Source: Roseateles_B flavus (GTDB lineage Bacteria; Pseudomonadota; Gammaproteobacteria; Burkholderiales; Burkholderiaceae_C). Taken from it: 64,000 nt of DNA. Below the pieces are notes generated by a model. The model was not told where the DNA came from. It did not search any database and saw only the letters and a list, made by a program, of their open reading frames with translations. Positions within the stretch are counted from its first letter, which is position 1. The number at the start of each line of letters is the position of its first letter. The stretch is taken from contig NZ_JBDPZC010000002.1 in assembly GCF_039872765.1 (NCBI RefSeq), positions 372,001 to 436,000 on the forward strand, read 5' to 3'. The translations under genes and the position numbers were made by a program. Of the stretch, positions 26,287 to 34,730 are shown in pieces.

Positions 26287-27243
26287 TCAGGCCGCGGGCT
26301 GCGCCAGCAGGCAGACGGCCTCCAGGCTCAAGGGCTGGCAATAGCCCAGCAGCCGGCCCTGCAGGTCCAGGCACAGGGCACCGCCGGCCATGGCGACGGG
26401 GCGGCCGTCATGCCACCAGACGCCTCCCCGCCGCTGCAGCAGGACCAGGCACAGCTGAGGGGGCCGGCCGGGATCGGCCCCCAGCAGCAGCACCGGCCCG
26501 GCCTGCGGCTGTCCGAGCAGGGCCGGGTCCGGCGGGGGCGCGGCAGGCCCGTCCTGCTGCAGCCGTGGCAGCGCCGGCCCCGCCTCACGGGAAGAAGGCC
26601 GGGGAGGCCGGAAACGGGCCTCGACGCGCGGCGGCTCGTCCGCCACATGCCGAGGCAGGGCCGCCAGCTGCCAGCGCACGGCGGGCGCGCTGCCCTCGTC
26701 CGAAGGGACGACGGTCTCGTCCAGCGGCAGCAGGTCTGAGCCGAGGTCCAGCACCAGGCTGCGTGGCGTCCAGGACGCGGGCGCCGCCCCGCCCTGCCAC
26801 AGGCACAGCAGGCGGCGCACCCAGACCTCCAGGACCATCGTGGGAGCGAGCGCCGGCCTCAGTGCACCGGCACCGGGCAACAGCCCCTGCGCCGGCGAGT
26901 CCAGCCCCGTCCAGTGGCGCCAGCCGGGACTGCACTGCAGGCGCTCGCGGCTGTCCACGCACAGGCCCAGGTCCCGACCCAGCGTGTGCAGCTTCAGGTC
27001 GTGGGCCCGCAGGCTCAGCTGACGCAGCAGCCAGGGCAAGACCTGACCCCGCGCCTCCGCCAGATCGATCCAGGCCTCTGGCGAACTGCCGGGCGGCAGG
27101 TGACCCAGCCCCTCGGGCAGGCTGGCCGCCAGCTGACCCTCGGCCTCCAGCTCGCGCAAGACCTGACCCCACTGGCAGCGCTGGCGCCCGGTCAGGTCCA
27201 GCGTCCCCGGCCTCAGCCCCTGCCTGTGCCCCACCTTTGCCAT
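26287..27243 (-). CDS. Hypothetical protein containing two copies of the dispersed motif
   Basis: A 318-residue protein of no family I recognise. It is rich in Leu, Pro, Arg and Gly, has no signal peptide or membrane segment, and the end (LCLVLLQRRGGVWWHDGRPVA) looks like beta strands. Two copies of the dispersed 14-mer are read in frame as GQVL (WGQVLRELE and RGQVLPWLL), exactly 120 bp apart. The start used is the ATG at 27243 with a purine-rich GGGAGG upstream; the frame reaches an ATG at 27333. It converges with the cyclase gene (34 nt between stops). Codon use is normal, so it is likely a real gene. Confidence 0.6.
   Translation of the reverse strand: MAKVGHRQGLRPGTLDLTGRQRCQWGQVLRELEAEGQLAASLPEGLGHLPPGSSPEAWIDLAEARGQVLPWLLRQLSLRAHDLKLHTLGRDLGLCVDSRERLQCSPGWRHWTGLDSPAQGLLPGAGALRPALAPTMVLEVWVRRLLCLWQGGAAPASWTPRSLVLDLGSDLLPLDETVVPSDEGSAPAVRWQLAALPRHVADEPPRVEARFRPPRPSSREAGPALPRLQQDGPAAPPPDPALLGQPQAGPVLLLGADPGRPPQLCLVLLQRRGGVWWHDGRPVAMAGGALCLDLQGRLLGYCQPLSLEAVCLLAQPAA
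27036..27050 (-). repeat. Dispersed 14-mer, copy 2 (GGGGTCAGGTCTTGC)
   Basis: An exact 15-nt copy inside the unknown gene, read as R-GQVL-P. It is 120 bp from copy 3. Confidence 0.85.
27156..27170 (-). repeat. Dispersed 14-mer, copy 3 (GGGGTCAGGTCTTGC)
   Basis: An exact 15-nt copy inside the same gene as copy 2, read as W-GQVL-R, in the same frame and orientation. Confidence 0.85.
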
Positions 27244-27451
27244 GAATTGCACCACCCGCCCCCTCCCTGGCCTGCCCGGCCAGCCGCGGAATTCTAGGAA
27301 GCCGGGGGCGCCGTCAGAGCCGCCACCGTCCACCCTCTTGAGGATGTGCTTTCGACATTAGCTTTTGCATCAAGTCGGCCAATCCAAGGTGCCAACACGG
27401 CCGGCATGGTGTAGAACGTCAGCCAGCGCCCGACCACCCAAGGAGCCCTCC

Positions 27452-28675
27452 GTGAGCATGTACGCCGCCCGCAAGATTCTCGTCGCCCAAGGAGGCGGTC
27501 CGACCGCCGTGATCAACCAGTCCCTGGTCGGCGTGGTGCTGGAGGCGCGACGGCACCGGGGCATCGACCTGGTCTATGGCGCGCGCCACGGCGTGCGAGG
27601 CATCATCAACGAGGATTTCGTCGACCTCACCCAGGAGACCAGCCACAACCTGGAGCTCGTGGCCGGCACCCCGGCCTCGGCCCTGGGCTCCACCCGCGAC
27701 AAGCCCGACCTCGCCTACTGCCAGCAGATCTTCGAGGTGCTGCGCGCGCATGGCATCGGCTACTTCTTCTACATCGGCGGCAATGACAGCTCGGACACCG
27801 TTCGCATCGTGGCCGAGGAGGCGCGCCAGGCGGGCTATCCGCTGCGCTGCATCCACATTCCCAAGACCATCGACAACGACCTGGTCGGCAACGACCACAC
27901 GCCCGGCTTCCCTTCGGCCGCGCGCTTCGTGGCCCAGGCCTTCGCGGGAGCCAACCTGGACAACGCCGCCTTGCCCGGCGTCTACGTGGGCGTGGTGATG
28001 GGCCGCCATGCCGGCTTCCTGACCGCGGCCTCGGCCCTGGGCAAGAAGTTCGATGAAGACGGCCCCCACCTCATCTACCTGCCCGAGCGCGTCTTCGAGA
28101 TCGACCGCTTCCTGGCCGACGTGAAGGCGGTCCACGAGCGCCATGGCCGCTGCGTGATCGCCGTCAGCGAGGGCATCCACGACGCCAGCGGCCAGCCCAT
28201 CGCCGCGCGGCTGGCCAAGGACCTGGAGCACGATGCCCACGGCAATGTGCAGCTCTCCGGCACCGGCGCCCTGGCCGATCTGCTGTGCGAGGAGATCAAG
28301 ACCCGCCTCAAGATCAAGCGCGTGCGCGGCGACACCTTCGGCTACCTGCAGCGCAGCTTCGTGGGCTGCGTGTCCGACGTCGACCAGCGCGAGGCCCGCG
28401 AAGTGGGCGAGAAGGCCGTGCAGTACGCCATGTGGGGCGATCGCGACGGCTCGGTGGCCATCCGCCGCAACGGCTACTACTCGGTGGACTACGAGCTCCT
28501 GCCCCTGGAGGCCGTGGCCGGCAAGACCCGGGTGATGGAGGACCACTTCATCAGCGAGAGCGGCACGGACGTCACCGACGCCTTCCGCCTCTACCTGCGC
28601 CCACTGCTGGGCTCGGGCATGCCGGACGCGTTCAGGCTGCGGCCCAATCCGGTGGCGAAGGTGCTGAAGCCCTGA
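27452..28675 (+). CDS. pfp: Diphosphate-dependent phosphofructokinase
   Basis: A 407-residue phosphofructokinase that makes fructose 1,6-bisphosphate, predicted to use pyrophosphate rather than ATP. Key blocks are AQGGGPTAVINQSLVG, FYIGGNDSSDTV (GGND where ATP enzymes have GGDG) and the PPi-type catalytic motif PKTIDNDL, then GVVMGRHAGFLTA. The reversible PPi enzyme could serve glycolysis and gluconeogenesis. Start is GTG at 27452 with AGGAG 6 nt upstream; an ATG two codons later (27458) is equally possible. The upstream 130 bp hold no gene. Confidence 0.9.
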   Translation: MSMYAARKILVAQGGGPTAVINQSLVGVVLEARRHRGIDLVYGARHGVRGIINEDFVDLTQETSHNLELVAGTPASALGSTRDKPDLAYCQQIFEVLRAHGIGYFFYIGGNDSSDTVRIVAEEARQAGYPLRCIHIPKTIDNDLVGNDHTPGFPSAARFVAQAFAGANLDNAALPGVYVGVVMGRHAGFLTAASALGKKFDEDGPHLIYLPERVFEIDRFLADVKAVHERHGRCVIAVSEGIHDASGQPIAARLAKDLEHDAHGNVQLSGTGALADLLCEEIKTRLKIKRVRGDTFGYLQRSFVGCVSDVDQREAREVGEKAVQYAMWGDRDGSVAIRRNGYYSVDYELLPLEAVAGKTRVMEDHFISESGTDVTDAFRLYLRPLLGSGMPDAFRLRPNPVAKVLKP

Positions 28676-28841
28676 GGGCGGCTACTTCCTCTTCAGGGCC
28701 CTTGCGCCAGCCCGAGAGCCGTCCCAAGTCGAACGGCCCTGCGGACACGCATAGGCTTGGCGCGACGCAGCCATGGGCGGCTGCGCAAAGGAACACGGCA
28801 CCGACGCACCGGGTGACCCCGACAGGCCGAAGGCCCCATTC

Positions 28842-29408
28842 TCACGGCCGTCCAGGCGCTTCCGGGCTGGTGCGGTACGGCACCCAGCCTTCGCCTTCCT
28901 TGCCCGATGCGGTGGAGACCCGCTCGACAGCGTACTCGTCTCGCTCCTGCTCATCCGCCGGCTCCCACAGATCGCTCGCCAGCTCGAAGACCGCCTCCGG
29001 CACGACCATGGAAAACGTCGCACCCTGCTCCACATTGCGCCGCTGCACACGGGTCCGTCGCAGCTCGCGCGGCGCGTCCAGCTCATGCACCAGGAGTTCG
29101 AAGCCCAGGTCCAGCACCTGGCGGCAGAAGTCCATGCGCGGCTGACGCTGGATGAGGCCCAGCTCCAGGATGACGTCCGTCCCGGTGGCCAGCAGCGCCT
29201 GGCTGTGAGCCCAGATGAGTGCCAGCAGGCGGTCCTTGCGCTCCAGGTATCAGGGGATGAAGTCACCGGCCGGACGGTCCGGGCTGAACAGCCGGGCGAA
29301 CCAGGCATCCAGCGCGATGTGCACGCCGCCGGTGCGGGCGGCAAGCGAGGCGGCAAAGGTGGACTTCCCTGCTCCCACAGGGCCTTCGACGAGATGCACC
29401 CTAGGCAT
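28842..29408 (-). pseudogene. P-loop kinase/AAA-type ATPase gene interrupted by one stop codon
   Basis: Read through, this encodes 188 codons of a zeta-toxin-like or AAA_33 P-loop protein: MPRVHLVEGPVGAGKSTFAAS (Walker A GPVGAGKST) followed by HIALDAWFARLF. Codon 53 (29250-29252) is TGA in the context DFIP-stop-YLERKDRL; relatives usually have Trp there (PWYLERK), so a TGG to TGA change is the simplest cause. The frame is otherwise intact to the natural end, suggesting a very recent mutation or a sequencing error. Readthrough or use of the downstream piece alone (ATG at 29135) cannot be excluded. Confidence 0.75.
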
Positions 29409-29453
29409 GGGGCGGTCCTTCCGTGAAGTCTGGCGTTGTCATCGTCCAGCATA

Positions 29454-29467
29454 GCAAGACCTGACCC
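29454..29467 (-). repeat. Dispersed 14-mer, copy 4 (GGGTCAGGTCTTGC)
   Basis: An exact copy in the gap between the broken kinase gene and the erythromycin-esterase-like gene. The 250-bp gap otherwise shows no gene. Confidence 0.85.
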
Positions 29468-29660
29468 TCCTGCTGCCGGGGCTGCCGGCAGGCCATGGCC
29501 CGGCGGCAGGCCGCCCTGGGGTCTGGCCCCGAGCGTCGTAACCGCCCATGCCTCGAGGTGGGGCCCTCGCACAAGCGTGCTGAGCCGGGTGGCCTGCAGG
29601 GTCCGGGCGGCCCTGGGGCTGGTTAGCATCGCGTCGTCCTGCGGCTCCTTTGACTTCGCC

Positions 29661-31013
29661 ATGCCCGTCCTGCCTCCGCGCCCCCGCCCTGCCATGCTGG
29701 CTCGCCCGCCTGCCCGCCTGCTGTCCATCGGGCTGGCCACCTTGCTGTCAGGCCTCCTCGGCCCCGCGCCGGCCCGGGCCGAGCAGGCCCCGCCCTGGCA
29801 GGCCTGGCCGGTGCGCAGCGCCACGGGCGATGCCCGCAGCGACGACGCCGCCGACTTCGCGCCCCTCACGGCCGGCCTCGCGGGCGTACGGGTGCTGGGG
29901 CTGGCGGAGCAGACGCATGGCGGGCACGAGGAGTTCGCCACCAAGCTGCGCCTGCTGCGCCATCTGCACGAGACCCAGGGCTTCGACGTGCTGCTGCTGG
30001 AAAGCGGCTTCTTCGACGTGGGGCAGCTGCAGCAGGACGTCCAGGCGGCCGCAAAGGCTCGGAGCAAGGCCTCCGCCGCACGGGCGTCGAGCTGGACCAG
30101 GGGCGCCCCCGGCAATGTCTTCTACATGTACTCCAAGAGCGTCGAGGGCCAGGCGCTGATGGCCTATCTCGACCAGCAGCAGGCGATGGGCCGGCCCCTG
30201 CTGGTGGCCGGCATCGACAGCCAGCACAGCGGCCTGCGCAGCCAGCAAGACCTGGCACGGGGGCTGCGTCGGGCGCTGCAGCGCGGCGTGGGCGGCGCGC
30301 GCGGCCGTGCCCTGGCGGAGGATGCCGGCTGGCAGGCCTATGCGCGGCAGCTGAACACCCTGTTCACGCTCTCGCGGCAGGCGCCCCCGGCGGCCGAGCG
30401 CCAGGCCTTCCTGGCCCGCTCGCAGGCGCTCCAGGACGCGCTGTGCGCCGTGAGGGAAGCGCGCGCGAAGCCAGGGGGGGCAGGCTGGTGGTGCCGCGTC
30501 ATCCGCAGCATGGACGCGCAGGCCCGCAGCCTCTGGAGCAACGGCGCCGACTACCAGCGCGACCAGGCCATGGGCGACAACGCCATCTGGCTGATGGAGC
30601 AGCTCCATCCGGGCCGCAAGGCCGTGGTCTGGGGCCACACCGTGCACCTGGCGCGCGGCTTCCAGCGCGACCCCGGCCACCTGCAGGCCGGCGAGGTGAT
30701 GCACCGGCAATGGGGGCCGGCCTACCAGGTGCTGCAGTTCAGCGCCGCAGGCGGCCGCTACCTGGACTACGTCAGCCTGCAGGAGGCTGAGGTGCCCGCG
30801 CAGCCGCCGCAGGCCCTGGAACAGCAGCTGGCGCGCGAGCATCCGGGCCAGGCTGTGCTGGTCAGGGCCTCGGCCCCGGTCACGCTGCCCCAGTTCGCCT
30901 ACGAATACGGGCAGGGCGGCGTCGAAAACTCGCAGCAGCCAGGCCAGCTCGGCCGGCACTGGGACTGGCTGTGGCTGCTGCCCAGCATCAGCCCGGCGCG
31001 CATGGCGCCCTGA
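29661..31013 (+). CDS. Exported erythromycin esterase-like protein
   Basis: A 450-residue protein of the erythromycin esterase family (PF05139). The family core is LGLAEQTHGGHEEF (G-E-x-x-H-G-x-x-E), VLLLESGFFD and WGHTVHLARG. Unlike the cytoplasmic macrolide esterases EreA/EreB, it has a signal peptide (LLSIGLATLLSGLLGPAPARAEQ), so it acts in the periplasm or outside, and many relatives have no known link to antibiotics. Start is ATG at 29661 or 29694; the signal peptide follows either. Resistance should not be inferred without testing. Confidence 0.82.
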   Translation: MPVLPPRPRPAMLARPPARLLSIGLATLLSGLLGPAPARAEQAPPWQAWPVRSATGDARSDDAADFAPLTAGLAGVRVLGLAEQTHGGHEEFATKLRLLRHLHETQGFDVLLLESGFFDVGQLQQDVQAAAKARSKASAARASSWTRGAPGNVFYMYSKSVEGQALMAYLDQQQAMGRPLLVAGIDSQHSGLRSQQDLARGLRRALQRGVGGARGRALAEDAGWQAYARQLNTLFTLSRQAPPAAERQAFLARSQALQDALCAVREARAKPGGAGWWCRVIRSMDAQARSLWSNGADYQRDQAMGDNAIWLMEQLHPGRKAVVWGHTVHLARGFQRDPGHLQAGEVMHRQWGPAYQVLQFSAAGGRYLDYVSLQEAEVPAQPPQALEQQLAREHPGQAVLVRASAPVTLPQFAYEYGQGGVENSQQPGQLGRHWDWLWLLPSISPARMAP

Positions 31014-31066
31014 GCTTGCCCCTGGCGCTCAGGGCTGACGGCCTCCGCGGGACGGTGGCCCCGGCC

Positions 31067-32230
31067 TCAGCCCAGGAGGCGCCGGGCAATCAGGTCCTTC
31101 ATGATCTCGTTGGTGCCGCCGTAGATCTTCTGCACGCGGGCATCGGCATAGAGCCGGGCGATCGGGTACTCGGCCATGTAGCCGTAGCCGCCGAAGAGCT
31201 GCAGGCACTCGTCCATCACCCGGCATTGCTGCTCGGTGGTCCACCACTTGGCCATGTAGGCGGCCTCGTCGTCCAGCGTGCCGTCCAGCAGGCGCTGCAC
31301 GCAGTCGTTGACGAAGCTGCGAACCACATGGGCCAGCGTGGCGCACTCGGCGAGCTTGAAGCGGGTGTTCTGGAAGCTGGCGACGGACTGGCCGAAGGCC
31401 TGGCGCTGGGTGGTGTACTCGACGGTCAGCTCCACGGCGCGCTCGATGGTGGCCGCCGCCGGGACGGCCAGCAGCATGCGCTCATAGGGCAGCTGGCTCA
31501 TCAGCTGGCGGAAGCCCTGCCCCTCGACGCCCCCCAGCAGCTGGTCCTGGGGCACGCGCACGCCCTGGAAGGACAGCTCCGCGGTGTCCGAGGCATGCTG
31601 GCCCAGCTTCTCCAGGCGCCGCCCCACGCTGAAGCCCGGCAGGTCCTCGGTCTCCAGCACGAGCAGAGAGACGCCGCGGCTGCCGGCCTCGCCGGTGCGC
31701 ACGGCCACCACCAGCAGATTGGCCGTGAAACCGTTGGTGATGAAGGTCTTGGCGCCGTCAAGGACATAGCCGTCGCCCTCCTTGCGGGCGCGGGTGCGCA
31801 GGGCCTTGAGGTCGGAGCCGCAGCCCGGCTCGGTCATGGCGATGCCGGCCAGCAGCTCGCCGCTGGCCAGCCCTGGCAGCCAACGCGCCTTCTGCGCCGG
31901 CGTGCCGTAGTCCAGGATGTAGTGGGCGGCGATGGTGTGCACGGCCGTGTTGGCGGGCATCTCGGCGCGGGCCAGCTCGTCCTGCACGACCAGCTGGTAG
32001 GCCAGGCTGGCGCCTGCGCCGCCCCAGGCCTCGTCCAGCTCCGGCAGCAGGAAGCCCAGGGCGCCGAAGGGTCGCCAGACCTCGCGCGGGATGTAGCCCT
32101 GGCGCCGCCAGCCCTCCAGCTGGGGCGCCAGCTCGGCCGTGACGTAGCGGCGCACCTGCTCGCGGAAGGCCTCGATCTGCTCGTCCATCCAGGCATGCCG
32201 GTGCAAGCGGGGGAACAGGGACTGACTCAT
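31067..32230 (-). CDS. Acyl-CoA dehydrogenase
   Basis: A 387-residue FAD-dependent acyl-CoA dehydrogenase. Seen are AMTEPGCGSDLKALRTRA, FITNG, LGQHASDTAELSF, and the C-terminal YGGTNEIMKDLIAR. The YEGT Glu of medium-chain enzymes is Gly here; as in isovaleryl- and long-chain enzymes, the catalytic base is more likely the Glu in LPYERMLLA. The exact substrate is unknown. Start is the ATG at 32230 with AGGAG upstream. It is followed upstream by a thiolase gene on the same strand and probably shares its transcript. Confidence 0.9.
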   Translation of the reverse strand: MSQSLFPRLHRHAWMDEQIEAFREQVRRYVTAELAPQLEGWRRQGYIPREVWRPFGALGFLLPELDEAWGGAGASLAYQLVVQDELARAEMPANTAVHTIAAHYILDYGTPAQKARWLPGLASGELLAGIAMTEPGCGSDLKALRTRARKEGDGYVLDGAKTFITNGFTANLLVVAVRTGEAGSRGVSLLVLETEDLPGFSVGRRLEKLGQHASDTAELSFQGVRVPQDQLLGGVEGQGFRQLMSQLPYERMLLAVPAAATIERAVELTVEYTTQRQAFGQSVASFQNTRFKLAECATLAHVVRSFVNDCVQRLLDGTLDDEAAYMAKWWTTEQQCRVMDECLQLFGGYGYMAEYPIARLYADARVQKIYGGTNEIMKDLIARRLLG

Positions 32231-32294
32231 GGGGGAACTCCTGAAGACATGCGGCCCGCCGCAGCCGGCCGCCAATCCGGGCAAAAGGGTCGGT

Positions 32295-33479
32295 CTACAG
32301 CCGCTCGTAGAGCGTCACCACGCAGGCACCGCCCAGGCCGAGGTTGTGCTGCAGCGCCAGCCGCGCCTGCGGCACCTGGCGCGGGCCCGCCGTGCCCCGC
32401 AGCTGCTGGACCAGCTCGGTGCACTGCGCCAGGCCCGTGGCGCCCAGCGGGTGGCCCTTGCTGAGCAGGCCACCGGAAGGGTTGGTCACGACCTGGCCGC
32501 CGTAGCTGTTGTCGCCGTCGACCACGAAGCGCTCCGCGCCGCCCACCGGGCACAGGCCCAGGGCCTCGTAGCTGATCAGCTCGTTGTGCGCGAAGCAGTC
32601 ATGGAGCTCCACCACATCCAGGTCCGCCGGCCCCACGCCGGCCGCCTCGTAGACCTGCTCGGCGGCGCGCCGGGCCATGCCGAAGCCGACCAGTTCGCGC
32701 ATGTCGCGGGACTCGAAGGTCTCGGGGCCGTCGGTGCTCATGGCCTGGGCCCGGATCCGCACCGCCGCACGCAGGCCGTGGCGCGCGGCAAAGTCTTCCG
32801 AGCAGACCAGGGCGGCCGCGGCGCCGCAGGTCGGCGGGCAGGCCATCAGGCGGGTCATCACGCCGGGCCACATGACGGGTGCATTGAGCACCTCCTCCTC
32901 GCTGACCACCGTACGGAACAGGGCCAGGGGATTGTGGGCGGCGTGCCGGCTGGCCTTGGCCCGGATCTTGGCGAAGGTGCTCAGCCGGGTGCCGAACTGC
33001 TGCATGTGCGCCAGGCCGGCGCCGCCGAAGTAGCGCAGCGCCAGCGGAATCTCGGCATGACCGACCAGCTCGTCCGTCGTCTGGTCGAAGCGGTCGAAGG
33101 GGCTGGGGCGGTCCTTGAAGACCGAGCCCAGGGCACCGGGGCTCATCTGCTCGAAGCCCAGCGCCAGCACGCAGTCCGCCGCCCCGCTCTCCACCGCCTG
33201 GCGCGCCAGGAACAGCGCCGTCGAGCCGGTGGAGCAGTTGTTGTTCACGTTGACGATGGGGATGCCGCTCATGCCCACCTCGTACAGCGCGCGCTGGCCG
33301 GCCGTGCTGTCGGCATAGACATAGCCCACATAGGCCTGCTGCACCTGCGCATAGCCCAGGCCGGCATCAGCCAGGGCCAGGCGCGTGGCCTCCGCGGCCA
33401 TCTGCGGATAGGGCGCGCTGGCGCCGGGCTTGGTGAAGGGGATCATGCCGACCCCGGCGACGAGTACCTTGCGATTCAT
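32295..33479 (-). CDS. Thiolase family protein (lipid-transfer/SCP-x type)
   Basis: A 394-residue thiolase-fold protein of the SCP-x/lipid-transfer group. The nucleophile Cys is in NVNNNCSTGS, followed by HDCFAHNE and the histidine block SGGLLSKGHPLGATGLAQ. The normal second catalytic Cys region is GGACVVTLY. It could cleave or form 3-ketoacyl-CoA in beta-oxidation together with the neighbouring acyl-CoA dehydrogenase. Start is the ATG at 33479 with GAGGAG 10 nt upstream. It is divergent from an AraC-type regulator that may control it. Confidence 0.87.
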   Translation of the reverse strand: MNRKVLVAGVGMIPFTKPGASAPYPQMAAEATRLALADAGLGYAQVQQAYVGYVYADSTAGQRALYEVGMSGIPIVNVNNNCSTGSTALFLARQAVESGAADCVLALGFEQMSPGALGSVFKDRPSPFDRFDQTTDELVGHAEIPLALRYFGGAGLAHMQQFGTRLSTFAKIRAKASRHAAHNPLALFRTVVSEEEVLNAPVMWPGVMTRLMACPPTCGAAAALVCSEDFAARHGLRAAVRIRAQAMSTDGPETFESRDMRELVGFGMARRAAEQVYEAAGVGPADLDVVELHDCFAHNELISYEALGLCPVGGAERFVVDGDNSYGGQVVTNPSGGLLSKGHPLGATGLAQCTELVQQLRGTAGPRQVPQARLALQHNLGLGGACVVTLYERL

Positions 33480-33660
33480 GGCCCTTGCTCCTCTGCCTGC
33501 CACCCGACCGGCGCGCCCCTCGGCGCAGCCCCGGAGCCGGCGACCCCGCCATGCTAGGCAGGGCCGGTGCCCGCGGCGATGGCAAAAGACCGCGCCGTGA
33601 TGTCATTTCACCTCGCGCACCCTGGGCAGGGCATCGCCACGCCGCGCCCCCACCCCGCGC

Positions 33661-33666
33661 TACAGT
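33661..33666 (+). promoter_or_regulatory. -10 box placed for a leaderless transcript
   Basis: TACAGT (in CTACAGT) ends 8 nt before the GTG at 33675. No ribosome-binding site or -35 is visible. Confidence 0.4.
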
Positions 33667-33674
33667 GGACGGCT

Positions 33675-34700
33675 GTGACATCCCGCCTGTCCCTCAAGCC
33701 GGCCCCGGCCCTGACCGTGGGCATCGAGTTCGCGCTGAACCTGCTGTCCGGCCTGCGCCGGCGCGGCATCGAGGGCAGCGAGCTGCTGCTGGAGGCCGGC
33801 ATCCCGCCCGAGGCGCTGAGCCAGCCCGGCGCCCGCATCTCGACTCTGCAGCTGGCCACGCTGCTGCGCACCCTGATCGAGCGCCACGACGACGAGGTGC
33901 TGGGCATGATGTCCCGCCCCTCCAAGCGCGGCTCCTTTGCCCTGCAGGTGCGGGCCGGCATTGCCGGCGCGACGCTGGAGCAGGCCATCCGCCACATCGC
34001 CCATGTGTTCCGACTGCTGCATGACGACCTGAGCCTGGTCCTGGTCCACGAGGGGCCCGAGCTGGCGGGCGTGCAGCTGTGCTTCCACAACCCCGAGGTG
34101 GCCGCGAACCCCCACCTGCACGAGCTGGTGCTGCGGGTCTACTGGCGGCTGTTGGCCTGGCTGGTGGGCGGCCAGCTGCCGGCGGTCCGTTTCGACTTCG
34201 CCTATGCGCGGCCGGCCTATTCGGAGGGCTATGGCCCCATCTTCCCGGCCCCCTGGCGCTTCGAGCAGGCCCATAGCGCGATGTGGTTCCAGGCGGCACG
34301 CCTGAAGCTGCCCGTCTGCCGCGACGAGCAGGCCCTGCGGCGCTTCGTCGCCGATGCGCCGGTGCAGGTCATCCTGCCCCGGCGCGATGCGGGCATCAGC
34401 GGCCAGGTGCGCGCCCATCTGCAGCGGGCCCAGCCCCTCTGGCCGGACCTGGCGCGCTGCGCCGAGGCCCTGCACCTGTCACCCAGCACGCTGCAGCGCC
34501 GCCTGGCGGCCGAGGGCAGCAGCTTCCAGTCCCTCAAGGACCAGCTGCGGCGCGAGGTGGCCATCTACCGCCTGCACACCAGTGCCCTGCCGCTGGGCAA
34601 GCTGGCGCTGGAGCTGGGCTTCTCGGACACGGCGGCCTTCCAGCGCGCCTTCAAGCGCTGGACGGGCCTGGCGCCCGGCAGCTACCGGCGCGCAAAGTAG
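33675..34700 (+). CDS. AraC family transcriptional regulator
   Basis: A 341-residue regulator with an N-terminal arabinose-binding-like domain (PF12625 type; GIEFALNLLSGLRRRGIEGSELL) and a C-terminal AraC helix-turn-helix pair (RCAEALHLSPSTLQRRLAAEGSSFQSLKDQLRREVA ... LALELGFSDTAAFQRAFKRWTG). This group often controls fatty-acid or lipid genes, which fits the divergent thiolase and acyl-CoA dehydrogenase genes. The GTG at 33675 is preferred because a CTACAGT box lies 8 nt upstream; an ATG at 33567 in the same frame is the alternative. Copy 5 of the dispersed motif lies 10 nt after the stop. Confidence 0.85.
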   Translation: MTSRLSLKPAPALTVGIEFALNLLSGLRRRGIEGSELLLEAGIPPEALSQPGARISTLQLATLLRTLIERHDDEVLGMMSRPSKRGSFALQVRAGIAGATLEQAIRHIAHVFRLLHDDLSLVLVHEGPELAGVQLCFHNPEVAANPHLHELVLRVYWRLLAWLVGGQLPAVRFDFAYARPAYSEGYGPIFPAPWRFEQAHSAMWFQAARLKLPVCRDEQALRRFVADAPVQVILPRRDAGISGQVRAHLQRAQPLWPDLARCAEALHLSPSTLQRRLAAEGSSFQSLKDQLRREVAIYRLHTSALPLGKLALELGFSDTAAFQRAFKRWTGLAPGSYRRAK

Positions 34701-34704
34701 GCCC

Positions 34705-34730
34705 GGGTCAGCAAGACCTGACCCCTTGCT
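34705..34730. repeat. Dispersed 14-mer, copy 5, within overlapping inverted repeats
   Basis: The exact 15-nt motif (GCAAGACCTGACCCC at 34711-34725) sits inside two overlapping inverted repeats: GGGTCA (34705-34710) with TGACCC (34719-34724), and AGCAAG (34710-34715) with CTTGCT (34725-34730). It lies between the AraC gene and the decayed gene behind it. Confidence 0.8.

Noticed and set aside
29661..31013. Macrolide resistance gene
   Set aside because: The family match alone does not show resistance; the signal peptide argues against a classical cytoplasmic esterase.
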